A stretch of DNA of 64,000 nucleotides from Mycolicibacterium cosmeticum (GTDB taxonomy: Bacteria; Actinomycetota; Actinomycetes; Mycobacteriales; Mycobacteriaceae): the NCBI GenBank assembly GCA_016197365.1, contig JACPVS010000011.1:1-64000 (forward strand). Reading direction: 5' to 3'. Made by a program: the position numbers and the translations under genes. Below the pieces are notes generated by a model. That model had not been told where the DNA came from, made no database searches, and saw nothing but the letters and a program-made list of their open reading frames with translations. Position 1 is the stretch's first letter; every line of letters starts with the position of its first letter. Shown piece by piece: positions 1 to 9,416 of this stretch.

Positions 1-77
1 GCCCTGGTGAGCGCATCGCAGGCCGCAACGCACGGTCAGCCGCCCACTGCCGTCGCCTACCAACCGATTCCGCGTCC

Positions 78-3000
78 TTACGCTTGGCCACACCACACCT
101 CCGTGATCAAGGTGTTGCGACGACCAGTTGAATCCGCCGAGTCGTCTCCGGTCACAGTGGTGATGACCGCACGCGTGCCATTACCGTTCATCACGGCGTC
201 GTAGTTGTCGCCCGCCAGATCGACCGTGCCGACGACGCCCACTGCCGCCTTCGGCGCAATGGCGACGTTGACGACCTGGGTCTTCACACCTCCGGTGTGT
301 CCGTCGGTGATCGTCACCGTGAACGAATCGGTCTTGGCGGCGGCCGCAGTCCCGGCGGCCGCATCGCGGGCCGTCGGGGACGGGGTGTAGATGAATGCTC
401 CGGTGGCGGCATTGACCGTCACCGTGCCCTTCGTCGTCGACGCCGGGGCCGAGTACGTCAGCACATCCTTGTCCGCGTCGGCGCCCTTGACCGTCCCGGT
501 CACGATGCCCGTCGTGGTGTTCGGTTTGTTGACCGTAACCGTCGACGTCGGAAGGGCATTGGCGGGCGTGATAGTCACCGGGACGACCTTGGTGGTGACC
601 GCACCCTTGACGTCCGTGATCGAGACCGTGAAGGTGTCCGAAGTGACCGGGTTGACGGTCAGGCTCGCCGCATGGCGTGCCGCAGCCGACGGGGTATAGG
701 TGAACGCGCCCGTCGTCGCGTTGATGGTGACCTTGCCGGACGCCGGGGCGACCGCGGTGTACTTCGGTCCGACGCCGGGGTCCCCGTCGGGATCGGTGGC
801 GGTCACCGTGCCGGTGACCACGCCCGTGGTCGGGTTGGTGTTCTGATTGGAGATGACCGCATCGATCGGGGCCTTGTTCGGCGAGACCGCCACCGTCACC
901 GCTTGGGTGATCGAGGCACCCCGGGCGTCGGTGATGGTCACCGTGAACGAATCCGTCTGTGCCCCTGCGACACCGTCGGCTGCGGCCTGACGGGCCGCTT
1001 GCGTCGGGGTGTAGGTGAACGCGCCGGTCTTGGCGTTGATCGTGACGCCTCCCCGACCGGTGGTGCCCGGGACGGTGTAGGTCAGCGCATCCTTGTCGAC
1101 GAGGTCGACCGCTTTCACTGTGCCGGTCACCACGCCGGTGATCGAGTTCGAGGTGCCAGGTGTGACCGTCGGGTTGGTGGGGGCCGTGTTCGGCGCGACC
1201 GGCGCGGTGAGGGTCTGGGTGATGGTGCCGCCGGTGTGGCCGTCGGAGATGGTGACGGTGATCGAGTCCGTTGTCGCGGGATCGCCGATCGCCGCCGCGC
1301 CGGATGCCAGGCGGGCAGCTTGATTCGGCGTGTAGGTGTAGGCGCCGGTGGTGGCGTTGAGGGTGAAGGTGCCCTTGGTCGTCGTCAGGGTCGACGCCGA
1401 AAACGTCAGCTTGTCCTTGTCGGCGTCGGCGGTCTTGATCGTGCCGGTGACCACACCGCTGTTGATGGTGGTCTTACCCGCGGGCAGCGAGGATGTCGGG
1501 GTGGCGTTGAACGGCGAGATCTGCACCGTGACAAGTTGGGTCGCCACCGCACCCTTGGCGTCGGTGACGGTGACGGTGAAGCTGTCGGAGGTGATGGCGC
1601 CGACGGTCAGACTGGCGGCGTGCCGGGCCGCGGCGGTCGGGGTGTAGGTCAACGCCCCAGTGTTCGCGTCGACGGTGATCTTGCTCTTGGTCGCGGTGGC
1701 GCCGACGGCGTACTTCAGCAGACCACCCTCAGGATCGGTCGCATTCACGGTGCCCGTGACGGCCCCGTTGGCCGGGGCCGGATCGTTGAGCGTGACGGGG
1801 GCAATGACCGGTGCCTGGTTCGGCGAGACGGCCACGTTCACCACGGTGGTGATCGACGCGCCCTGCGCGTCCTTGACCGTGACGGTGAACGAATCCTGTT
1901 TTGCTGCAACGTCAGAACCCGCGGCAGCCTGCCGCGCAGCTTGGGTCGGGGTGTAGGTGAACGCCCCCGTCGACGCGTTCAGGGTGATCTTGCCCTTGGC
2001 CGTCGTCGCCACGGTCGTGTAGGTCAGCTTGTCTTTGTCGAGATCGGTGACCTTGACTGCGCCGGTCACCACGCCGGTCGTGTCGTTGGGAGCGTTGACC
2101 ACATGCACGCCCTCAACCGGCTTGTTGTTGGGGTCGATGGCGACCTGGACGGTCACCGTGGCAGTGGCACCCTGGGGGTCGGTGACGGTGACATCGAACG
2201 AATCCAGCCTGTCCGCAGGGTCTGTCGAGGTGGCTGCGGTCTGGCGGGCGTCTACCGTCGGGGTGTAGGTGAACTTCCCGTTGGTGGCCGTGATCACGAC
2301 CGCACCCTTGGTGGTGGTCGCCGGCGCCGAGTACGTCAGCGCGTCCTTGTCGACATCGACACCCTTGACCGTCCCGGTCACCGCGCCGGTGGTGGTGTTC
2401 GGCTTGCCGGCCGTGTACGTCGCCGTCGGCGGGTTGTTGGGTATCGCACCGGCGCCTGCGGCACTGGCCGCGGCCGCGGCCGCCAGGCCGGTGCCCTCAT
2501 CCGGGGTGTCACTACCGCCGCCGAATCCGCGTCGGGATCCCGCCGCCACCACCCACAGCACCGGCGAGTTGACCAACGGATTGCCGGGAAGACCACCCAG
2601 CAAGGAGGATTCGGCGACCCCAGCCGCCACCACGCCGGTCGTCTCGGCCACCACTGGCGCCGCTGGTTTCACCTGCGCAGCCGGCGCCGCCGACGCCACC
2701 GAGGCGGCCACCGCAACCGGGGTCGCCTTCACCGCGCGCGACGTCGACGGACCCGTGGCCTCGTCGTCATCGTCGTGGCGTGCAGGCCGTGAGGTCACCG
2801 AGGACTTCGGCGCTTCGGCAGCGTCCTTGCTCGCCGCCTTCGCAGCGGCCGGCTTACGCTTGTGCGACGCGCTCGACCCGCCCGTGCCGGTTGTCCCTGA
2901 CCCACCGGTCTTGACATCGGCGGACGACTCGGCAGGCTCTTTCGTGTCGTTGGTCGGAGTCGAGCCGGACTCCGGTGCCTTGACCGCGGAACCGGACGAG

Positions 3001-3185
3001 GAGCCACCACCGGACGTAGCGTTGCCGGCGGTGGAGCCACCCGCGGCGGCGCTGCCACCGGACTCCGAACCACCCCCGGTTCCGTCGTCCGCCCAGGCGA
3101 TCCCCGATCCGAGTGACACCGCCGCGCCCACCCCCAGCGCCACAGCCAAACCGCCAACTCGACCGACAAACCGCCCAGCGCCCAT
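78..3185 (-). CDS. Secreted tandem Ig/cadherin-like repeat protein, no propeller (1035 aa)
   Basis: Probably an exported cell-surface protein; partner unknown. Residues 1-32 form a signal peptide (basic start, Ala/Gly/Val-rich core, AWA-DD cleavage site). Next comes a Gly/Ser/Ala/Lys-rich stretch to about residue 240, containing the segment LVNSPVLWVVAAGSRR, also present in its neighbour. Seven degenerate repeats of about 95-105 residues follow, each with a GxVTGTVKxxDxDxDxLTY core, a FTYTPTxxAR motif and a DSFTVTxxD strand, as in cadherin/VCBS-like (Tandem-95) domains. The C-terminus begins like the propeller of the upstream paralogue (NYDAVMNGNGTRAVITTVTGD) and then diverges and stops, so this copy lacks the 600-residue propeller. 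The ATG has a GGGAG ribosome site. Simple frameshifting of the 3' end did not restore the paralogue's sequence. Fold call fairly sure; function unknown. Confidence 0.8.
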   Translation of the reverse strand: MGAGRFVGRVGGLAVALGVGAAVSLGSGIAWADDGTGGGSESGGSAAAGGSTAGNATSGGGSSSGSAVKAPESGSTPTNDTKEPAESSADVKTGGSGTTGTGGSSASHKRKPAAAKAASKDAAEAPKSSVTSRPARHDDDDEATGPSTSRAVKATPVAVAASVASAAPAAQVKPAAPVVAETTGVVAAGVAESSLLGGLPGNPLVNSPVLWVVAAGSRRGFGGGSDTPDEGTGLAAAAAASAAGAGAIPNNPPTATYTAGKPNTTTGAVTGTVKGVDVDKDALTYSAPATTTKGAVVITATNGKFTYTPTVDARQTAATSTDPADRLDSFDVTVTDPQGATATVTVQVAIDPNNKPVEGVHVVNAPNDTTGVVTGAVKVTDLDKDKLTYTTVATTAKGKITLNASTGAFTYTPTQAARQAAAGSDVAAKQDSFTVTVKDAQGASITTVVNVAVSPNQAPVIAPVTLNDPAPANGAVTGTVNATDPEGGLLKYAVGATATKSKITVDANTGALTYTPTAAARHAASLTVGAITSDSFTVTVTDAKGAVATQLVTVQISPFNATPTSSLPAGKTTINSGVVTGTIKTADADKDKLTFSASTLTTTKGTFTLNATTGAYTYTPNQAARLASGAAAIGDPATTDSITVTISDGHTGGTITQTLTAPVAPNTAPTNPTVTPGTSNSITGVVTGTVKAVDLVDKDALTYTVPGTTGRGGVTINAKTGAFTYTPTQAARQAAADGVAGAQTDSFTVTITDARGASITQAVTVAVSPNKAPIDAVISNQNTNPTTGVVTGTVTATDPDGDPGVGPKYTAVAPASGKVTINATTGAFTYTPSAAARHAASLTVNPVTSDTFTVSITDVKGAVTTKVVPVTITPANALPTSTVTVNKPNTTTGIVTGTVKGADADKDVLTYSAPASTTKGTVTVNAATGAFIYTPSPTARDAAAGTAAAAKTDSFTVTITDGHTGGVKTQVVNVAIAPKAAVGVVGTVDLAGDNYDAVMNGNGTRAVITTVTGDDSADSTGRRNTLITEVWCGQA

Positions 3186-3530
3186 TAAGACTCCCGTTTT
3201 GTTAGCTAACTCTCAGCGGACAGTAAGCCATAACTGCGCAATCTCATGTAGGCCGTTCGGGGGATACGCCTCGGATTGCTGTGATCGGAGCAGCGACCTC
3301 ACATGTAGCAGCACATCAGCAAGACATCCGAGGGCAAATGGATATCCAAATAACGAACAGTTAGCGACGGCCAATCAAGATTGGTTTGCTCAATCCACAC
3401 AGGCGGTCGCATCGACGCTCGGGCAGACTTGCTCCGGTCCACGCCAGCGAACCGAATCGGAAGCCGCAGTGAGGACCCCGAACACCACAAACGCCCCGAC
3501 CCATCCGGGCCGGGGCGTTTGCAGCGGTGT
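3186..3530. other. Intergenic region between the two repeat-protein genes
   Basis: This 345-bp gap is richer in A+T than its surroundings and shows no convincing gene. It must hold the promoter of the downstream minus-strand repeat gene and the terminator of the upstream one (3489-3520). Small symmetric elements are visible: the palindrome GTTAGCTAAC at 3201-3210 just upstream of the start codon, and CCAATC-AA-GATTGG at 3371-3384. The segment around 3212-3229 resembles the one at 8182-8199 upstream of the paralogue (CAGCGGA, then TAAGC), suggesting that the upstream region was duplicated with the gene. Confidence 0.6.
3489..3520 (-). terminator. Hairpin terminator of the 1541-aa repeat protein
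   Basis: A perfect 10-bp stem (AAACGCCCCG / CGGGGCGTTT) with a 12-nt loop lies 10 nt past the stop codon of the minus-strand gene ending at 3531. On the transcript the stem ends in a short U run (TTT), as is usual for high-GC mycobacterial terminators. Confidence 0.65.
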
Positions 3531-6500
3531 TCAAGCCTTGATCTGCACCGAGATGACCTTCGTGACGAAGCCGGTCGTGGCATCACCGGTCTGCACCGTC
3601 ACCACAGCCCGGCCGTTGGCATCGTCTCGGTAGACGTAGTACAACCCGCCGGCGAGCGTCAGAGTGGGGCCGATCGTGGTCGCGGTGGTGAGATCGATGG
3701 CGGTGACCTTGGTGGTGTTGCCGGAGACCGTGAACGCGAGGGCACGGTTCGGATCTGTAGTCAGCGTGACCCACGTCCAGGTGCTTCCGCTGTAGCTCAA
3801 CGTCTTTCCGATCTGAGCACCGGTGTCGGCGTTGTAGATCGACAGTTTGGACGTCGTATCGGTATCGGCGAGAACAGTGACCCTATTGTCGTCGCTGATC
3901 TGAACGTAGGCCCCGTAGGTGCCGGTGAAACTGCGGGTGGCGCCGAGCTGGGAACCGTTGTCGGTGTTGACAATCGCGACCCGGGTGGTGTAATTGCCTT
4001 TGCTGTCAAGGACATTGGTGAAGTACGCGGCACGGTTCCCGCCTCCCACGACATTGACGTCACCGATGTAGGTGGCCGGAGCGCCGGCGAGGACGATGGT
4101 GTTCCCGACTTGTGCTCCGGTGCCCGTGTTGAGCAGCGAGATCCGGGTGGTGTAGCCACCGTTGGCTGATCCGGTCACCGTGGTCAGGTAGGCGCGACTG
4201 TCGTCGTCGTTGAACACCGGCGTCAGGTAGGTGTCGGTGTCTTCGACGTTGAATACGACCGTGCCGGTCAGATTCAAGGTGGTTCCGACCTGAGTACCGG
4301 TGACGGCGTTGATGACGGCGTAATTTGTCGTCGTGCCGACACTGGCGACTGTGGTCACGACGACCCGAGTATCGTTGAGCACCAACTGAATCGGCAGTGG
4401 CAGGTCGGCGGTCCCCGCATTGAAGCCGATCGGCCAACCATCGATGGTGACGGCAGTGCCGACCTGTGCACCCGTGGCCGTGTCGATCACGATGACGCGA
4501 ACCCCTGTGATGTCGTTCACCGTCGTCACGTACCCGGTGACGACGGCGCGGGTGTCGGCACCGTTGAACAGTGCAGGCAGGATTGTCGTCGTGTCGTCGA
4601 CGCCGACCGTGGTACCCAGTTGCACTCCGGTCGCTGCGTTGTACACCGATATCTGGGTGCTGAATTCCTTGGTGCCGTCATCGTAGACACCACTGTTGAC
4701 CACCAACGTGCTGCCGTTGTGGCTCAGTTGCGCGGCACCTTGTCCTGCGACCGACAGCGTGGAACCGAACTGGGCGCCGGTGGTCAGGTTGAGCAGGACG
4801 ACCTTGGTGACCTGGTCCTGCTGCGCGGCACCCGCCGGGGTGTAGGCCAGGACGCCGCGTGTGCCGTCGTCACTGATCTGGACCGGATTGAAAGCATTGC
4901 CCGTGAACGCCGTGCTGCTGAGCAGGGTTCCGCCAGCGGTCTCGATGATGGCGACCGCATTCGCTCGGTCAAACGAGTCGTCGAGTTCGCCGATGGTGGT
5001 GACGACGATCCTGCTGCCGTCGTTGTTCAGATCGACCGACACCGGGGGCAGAAGACTGCCATCGTCACCGTCTTGGAAACCCAAGAAGGCGCGGGTGACA
5101 CCCGCCTGCGCGCCTGTCGTCAAGTTCACCACCGTCACCCGGGTCACGTCATCACCGGAGGCGTTCTTGCCGTCGATGGCAAGGATCGCCCGGGACTGAT
5201 CGGCGTTGTACTGCAAGGCATCATCGACGTAGCTGTAACCCGCCAGCGTCAGGGTGGTACCCAATTGGACGCCCGTGCCGGCGTTGATGACGGCCAGCCG
5301 GGTGGACTGACTGCCGTCGGCTTCGTCGACCGCGGTGGCAACCATCGCACGGGAGGCGTTGTCGCTGAAGGTGATCCAGCCCTCCTGGCCCGTCACCTGC
5401 ACCGCGGTGCCCACCTTGGCGCCCGTCGTGGTGTTGATCACCGTGAACGACGTCGTATAGCCACTGGTGCTGTCGCCGGTGACGGTGGCGATGATCGCCC
5501 GCGTCCCGTCCTTGCTCATCACCGCGTCGACGTTCTCGCCGTTGACGGTGACCGTCCCCGTCACGCTCAGGCCCTTGGGAGCCACCGTCACGTTCACGGT
5601 GAATGTCGTTGTACCGGTGTGCCCATCAGACGCTGTGACGGTGAAGGCGTCGGCCTTGTCCGCGGCCGTGACATTGGTGGCGTTGGCCTTGATCCGGGCG
5701 GCGTCGGTGGGCGTGTAGGTGAAGGTGCTGCCCGTCATGGTGATCGTGCCCTTGGCCGTCTTCGCGGGGGCCGTATAGGTCAGCGGGTCGCCGTTGGCGT
5801 CGGTGGCCGACAGTGTCCCGGTGACCACACCGTTGGCGCCGACGGTGATACCCGTGGCCGCGCCGCCGGTGGGGGCGGTGTTCGTCGGCGAAACGGTGAC
5901 GAGAACGTCTTTGGTCGTGGTTCCGCCGTTGTGGCCGTCGGTGATCGTCACGGTGAACGCGTCGGTCTTGTCGGCGGCGACCGTGCCCGCAGCGTCGTGC
6001 CGCGCCGCGGGCGTCGGGGTATAGGTGAACGCGCCGGTGGTCGCGTCGATCGTGACGGTGCCCTTGCTGGTGGTCGCCGGCGCGCTGTAGGTCAGGGAGT
6101 CCTTGTCCTTGTCGGTGCCCTTGACCGTGCCGGTGACCAACCCACTGGTGGCCTCAGGTTTGCCGACGGTGACCGTGGCGGTGGGTGCCGTATTGGCAGG
6201 CACCACCGTGACGGCGACCGGCGTGGTGATCGAGGCGCCCTTCGCATCGGTGATCGTGACAGTGAAAGAGTCTGAGGTGATTGGGTTTACGGTCAAGCCG
6301 GCCGCATGCCGGGCCGCCGCGGTCGGGGTGTAGGTGAACACTCCGGTCTTGGCATTGATCTTCACCTTGCCGCCGGACGCCGACGCGGCCGCACTGTAGG
6401 TGAGTGCGTCGATGTCCGGATCGGTCGCGGTCACCTTGCCGGTCACCACCCCGGACGAGGTGGAATTGGTGATCGTGAAGGCGGGATTGATCGGCGCGTT

Positions 6501-8156
6501 GTTCGGCGTGATGGTGACGGCGAACGACTGCGTGATCGGCGCACCTTTGGAGTCGGTAACGATCACGTTGACCACATCGAAATCCGCGCCGGCCACACCG
6601 TCGGCAACGGCCTGCCGGGCCGCCTGATTCGGCGTATAGGTGAATGCCCCCGTCTTCGGGTTGAGCGTGACGGTGCCCTTGGTCGTGGACTCGGCGCTGT
6701 AGCTGATGGTGTTGCCCTTGTCCGGGTCGGTGGCCTTGATGGTGCCGGTCACCGCGCCGGTCGTCGGGTTGGTCTTCAGGATCGGGGGTGCGCCGTTGAC
6801 CGGTGCCTGGTTCTGCGCGATGGGCACCGTCACCGTGTCGGCGAACGAACCGCCGTGGCCATCGGACACGCTGAACGTGAAGGAGTCCGTTGTGTTCGGA
6901 CCGGCCAGCAACTGCACCACGGCGTACGGGGTATAGATGAACTTGCCCGTCGCGTCCGCCGTCACCGTGCCGCTGCCCGCCGGGGCGGACACGGTGTAGG
7001 TCAGCTTGTCCTTGTCCTTGTCTGTGCTCTTGACGGTCACCGTCACCGAACCGGTGGCCGGGTTCGGCTTGCCCACCGTGTAGGTGGCCGTCGGAGCAGT
7101 ATTGGCCGGCACGATGTCGACGGTCAGCGCCTTGGTGTCGACGCCGCCCTTGCCGTCGGTCACCGTGAAGTTGATCGTGTCCGACGTGACCGGGTTTGTC
7201 GTCGCGGTGGCGGCATGCCGCGCTGCCGCCGTCGGGGTGTACTTGAAGGTGAATCCGGTCGTGGTGGCGGTGACGACCACCTTGCCCGTGCTCGCGGTCG
7301 CGGTGTATTTGAGTGTGTTGCCGTCGGCGTCGGTCGCGGTGCCGAAGCCGCTGACCACCCCCGTGGATGAATCGGTGATGCTCGGTATCGGCGTCTGGAT
7401 CACCGGATTGGCATTCGCCGTCTGAGCAGGGGCCGCAGCCGCCAACGCGGTCGCCGGTTCACCCGTCAACACCACCGCTGCCGACTTCGCCGCAGTGCCA
7501 CCGCCCCCGGCAAATTCACGCCGCGAGGCCGCGGCCACCGCCCACAACACCGGTGAGTTCACCAACGGCCCCGCCGGGACACCACCGACCAGCGACGCAT
7601 CCACCACCGCGCCGGAAACCGCACGTACCGATCCGGTCACCACCGCAGCGGCCGGCGCCGCCTCGGGCACCTGCGCAACCGATGTGGTCGCGGGAGCGCT
7701 CACTGCCACCGCAGCCGGCTTCACACTCCTGGGGGCCGACGACGCCGTGTCATCGTCGTTGTCTTGGCGCACCGGCCGCGCCGTCACCGACAACTTCGGC
7801 GCTTCGGTGGCATCTTTCTTGGCTGCCTTCGAACCGGCCGACTTGCGCTTGTGCGAAGAGCCCGACGACGCGGTCTTCACCTCACTCTTGGACTCACCGC
7901 CGGCCTCCACAGACGACGGCGAGGTCGGCTCTGAGGCAGTCGCTCCCGACTCGGACGAACCCGGCGCCGACGAGCCCGACGACGCTCCGCCGCCGCCGGC
8001 TGACCCACCACTTGTCGAGCTGGTGCCGCCTGACTCCGCGCCACCTCCGGTTCCGTCATCCGCCCAAGCGGTTCCCGAGCCGAGTGACACCGCCGCGCCC
8101 ACCCCCAGCGCCACAGCCAAACCGCCGACCCGCCCGACGAACCGCCCAGCGCCCAT
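3531..8156 (-). CDS. Secreted Ig/cadherin-like repeat protein with C-terminal propeller-like region (1541 aa)
   Basis: Large exported protein, paralogous to the next gene downstream. The first 30 or so residues are nearly identical to the paralogue's signal peptide (AWA-DD cleavage). A Ser/Gly/Ala/Glu-rich low-complexity segment runs to about residue 240. Six cadherin/VCBS-like repeats follow (about 255-870), each starting near N-x-A-P and carrying the GVVTG and FTYTPTxxAR motifs. From about residue 880 to the end there are repeated units of the type TGxxVGTxxxxxG...DxSRAxxxT, which look like blades of a WD40/YVTN-type beta-propeller. The ATG is preceded by AGGAGA. A hairpin terminator follows the stop. 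Adhesion or envelope structure is a reasonable guess only. The repeats could recombine, so copy number may vary between strains. Confidence 0.82.
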   Translation of the reverse strand: MGAGRFVGRVGGLAVALGVGAAVSLGSGTAWADDGTGGGAESGGTSSTSGGSAGGGGASSGSSAPGSSESGATASEPTSPSSVEAGGESKSEVKTASSGSSHKRKSAGSKAAKKDATEAPKLSVTARPVRQDNDDDTASSAPRSVKPAAVAVSAPATTSVAQVPEAAPAAAVVTGSVRAVSGAVVDASLVGGVPAGPLVNSPVLWAVAAASRREFAGGGGTAAKSAAVVLTGEPATALAAAAPAQTANANPVIQTPIPSITDSSTGVVSGFGTATDADGNTLKYTATASTGKVVVTATTTGFTFKYTPTAAARHAATATTNPVTSDTINFTVTDGKGGVDTKALTVDIVPANTAPTATYTVGKPNPATGSVTVTVKSTDKDKDKLTYTVSAPAGSGTVTADATGKFIYTPYAVVQLLAGPNTTDSFTFSVSDGHGGSFADTVTVPIAQNQAPVNGAPPILKTNPTTGAVTGTIKATDPDKGNTISYSAESTTKGTVTLNPKTGAFTYTPNQAARQAVADGVAGADFDVVNVIVTDSKGAPITQSFAVTITPNNAPINPAFTITNSTSSGVVTGKVTATDPDIDALTYSAAASASGGKVKINAKTGVFTYTPTAAARHAAGLTVNPITSDSFTVTITDAKGASITTPVAVTVVPANTAPTATVTVGKPEATSGLVTGTVKGTDKDKDSLTYSAPATTSKGTVTIDATTGAFTYTPTPAARHDAAGTVAADKTDAFTVTITDGHNGGTTTKDVLVTVSPTNTAPTGGAATGITVGANGVVTGTLSATDANGDPLTYTAPAKTAKGTITMTGSTFTYTPTDAARIKANATNVTAADKADAFTVTASDGHTGTTTFTVNVTVAPKGLSVTGTVTVNGENVDAVMSKDGTRAIIATVTGDSTSGYTTSFTVINTTTGAKVGTAVQVTGQEGWITFSDNASRAMVATAVDEADGSQSTRLAVINAGTGVQLGTTLTLAGYSYVDDALQYNADQSRAILAIDGKNASGDDVTRVTVVNLTTGAQAGVTRAFLGFQDGDDGSLLPPVSVDLNNDGSRIVVTTIGELDDSFDRANAVAIIETAGGTLLSSTAFTGNAFNPVQISDDGTRGVLAYTPAGAAQQDQVTKVVLLNLTTGAQFGSTLSVAGQGAAQLSHNGSTLVVNSGVYDDGTKEFSTQISVYNAATGVQLGTTVGVDDTTTILPALFNGADTRAVVTGYVTTVNDITGVRVIVIDTATGAQVGTAVTIDGWPIGFNAGTADLPLPIQLVLNDTRVVVTTVASVGTTTNYAVINAVTGTQVGTTLNLTGTVVFNVEDTDTYLTPVFNDDDSRAYLTTVTGSANGGYTTRISLLNTGTGAQVGNTIVLAGAPATYIGDVNVVGGGNRAAYFTNVLDSKGNYTTRVAIVNTDNGSQLGATRSFTGTYGAYVQISDDNRVTVLADTDTTSKLSIYNADTGAQIGKTLSYSGSTWTWVTLTTDPNRALAFTVSGNTTKVTAIDLTTATTIGPTLTLAGGLYYVYRDDANGRAVVTVQTGDATTGFVTKVISVQIKA

Positions 8157-8274
8157 GGTGTCTCCTGACTACGACGTCAATTCACAGCGGATCCTAAGCG
8201 ACGCCCGCCGAACCGCGCAGTCGACTGTTCAGATGACCCCCGACAGCGCGCCGTTGATCGGAACCGTTCCCCGT

Positions 8275-8280
8275 TATGCT
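8275..8280 (+). promoter_or_regulatory. -10 element, leaderless transcript of the small membrane protein
   Basis: TATGCT is followed by exactly 7 nt and then the ATG at 8288. In mycobacteria a TANNNT hexamer 6-8 nt before the start codon marks leaderless transcription. This also argues against the in-frame ATG at 8276, which lies inside the hexamer. Confidence 0.55.
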
Positions 8281-8287
8281 GGCGCCG

Positions 8288-8527
8288 ATGACGCGCCTCA
8301 CCGTGCTCCGCCGCTACCTGGTGTTCCAGGGCATGATGTTCGTCTTCGGCATCGTCGGGCCGATCTTCCTGGCCGTCTTCTTCGCCGTCCCCCGTGATCC
8401 GGACATGAAGTGGATGTACTACGCAGGCCTGCTGATCACGACCGCCGACATTCTCATCGCGCTCGGCCTCACCCAAAACTGGGTCAATCAAGAACGATTG
8501 GCGCAGGATCGACGGCATGACCGATGA
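8288..8527 (+). CDS. Small two-helix membrane protein (79 aa)
   Basis: Uncharacterised membrane protein. Two hydrophobic segments are visible (about residues 14-32 and 42-62), separated by a short PRDPDMKW loop, with a charged C-terminus ending RHDR. The start at 8288 is preferred over the ATG at 8276 because a -10 hexamer sits 7 nt upstream. Its 3' end overlaps the enoyl-CoA hydratase start by 11 bp, so the two are probably cotranscribed. No function can be assigned. Confidence 0.7.
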   Translation: MTRLTVLRRYLVFQGMMFVFGIVGPIFLAVFFAVPRDPDMKWMYYAGLLITTADILIALGLTQNWVNQERLAQDRRHDR

Positions 8528-9416
8528 GTTCGAGACCTTGCTCTACGTCGCCACACCGCCCGTCGCGACCATCACGCTGAACCGCCCCGAACATCTGAAC
8601 ACCATCGTCCCGCCGATGCCCGACGAGATCGAACGGGCGATCTCGCGGGCCGAGCGCGATCCCGCCGTCAAGGTGATCGTGCTGCGCGGTGCGGGCCGGG
8701 CATTCTCCGGCGGCTACGACTTCGGCGGCGGATTCGAGCAGTGGGGCGAGGCGATGAACACCGACGGCCGTTGGGATCCGGGCAAGGATTTCGCGATGGT
8801 CACCGCCCGCGAGACGGCCCCGACGAGCAAGTTCATGGCGCTCTGGCGGGCCTCCAAGCCGGTGATCGCGCAGATACACGGCTGGTGCGTCGGCGGAGCC
8901 AGCGACTACGCACTGTGCGCGGACCTGGTGATCGCCAGCGACGACGCCGTCATCGGCACCCCGTACGCCCGGATGTGGGGCGCCTATCTGTCCGGAATGT
9001 GGCTCTACCGGCTGAGTTTGGCCAAGGTGAAATGGCATTCGCTGACCGGCGAGCCGCTCACCGGCAAGGAAGCCGCCGCGGTCGAACTCATCAACGAGTC
9101 GGTGCCGTTCGCTCAACTGGAAGCCCGGGTCGCCGAAGTGGCAGCCAAACTTGCACGAATCCCGTTGTCGCAGTTGCAAGCTCAGAAGCTGATAGTCAAC
9201 CAGGCCTACGAGAACATGGGACTGGCATCAACCCAGACCCTCGGCGGCATCCTCGACGGGTTGATGCGCAACACCCCCGACGCCCTGCGCTTCATCGACA
9301 CCGCCGCCACCGACGGGGTCCGCGCCGCGGTCGAAATGCGCGACGGACCGTGGGGTGACTACAGCCAGGCCCCGCCGGACCGCCGGCCCGATCCGTCACA
9401 CATCATCACGCCCTGA
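8517..9416 (+). CDS. Enoyl-CoA hydratase/isomerase (crotonase) family protein (299 aa)
   Basis: Crotonase-fold enzyme acting on acyl-CoA thioesters, most likely in fatty acid or sterol side-chain breakdown. The N-terminus shows VATITLNRPEHLN, then the oxyanion-hole segment GAGRAFSGGYD (about 59-69) and the second oxyanion loop IHGWCVGGASDYAL (about 120-133). An insertion between them (FEQWGEAMNTDGRWDPGKDF) is typical of the longer EchA13-like mycobacterial group. The position where catalytic crotonases often carry Glu is part of an ASDYAL motif, so hydratase activity is not assured. It overlaps the small membrane gene upstream and runs 21 bp into the convergent gene downstream. Confidence 0.85.
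   Translation: MTDEFETLLYVATPPVATITLNRPEHLNTIVPPMPDEIERAISRAERDPAVKVIVLRGAGRAFSGGYDFGGGFEQWGEAMNTDGRWDPGKDFAMVTARETAPTSKFMALWRASKPVIAQIHGWCVGGASDYALCADLVIASDDAVIGTPYARMWGAYLSGMWLYRLSLAKVKWHSLTGEPLTGKEAAAVELINESVPFAQLEARVAEVAAKLARIPLSQLQAQKLIVNQAYENMGLASTQTLGGILDGLMRNTPDALRFIDTAATDGVRAAVEMRDGPWGDYSQAPPDRRPDPSHIITP

Noticed and set aside
297..2792. Very long open frame on the plus strand opposite the 1035-aa repeat protein
   Set aside because: It is Arg/Gly/Asp-rich, has no domain, and is a product of GC-rich codon use in the true minus-strand gene. Similar long antisense frames at 4620-6275 and 23721-25280 were dropped for the same reason.
78..8156. CRISPR array or satellite in the repeat-protein region
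   Set aside because: The periodicity (about 300 bp) follows protein domains, the units are divergent, and there are no short identical repeats with spacers.
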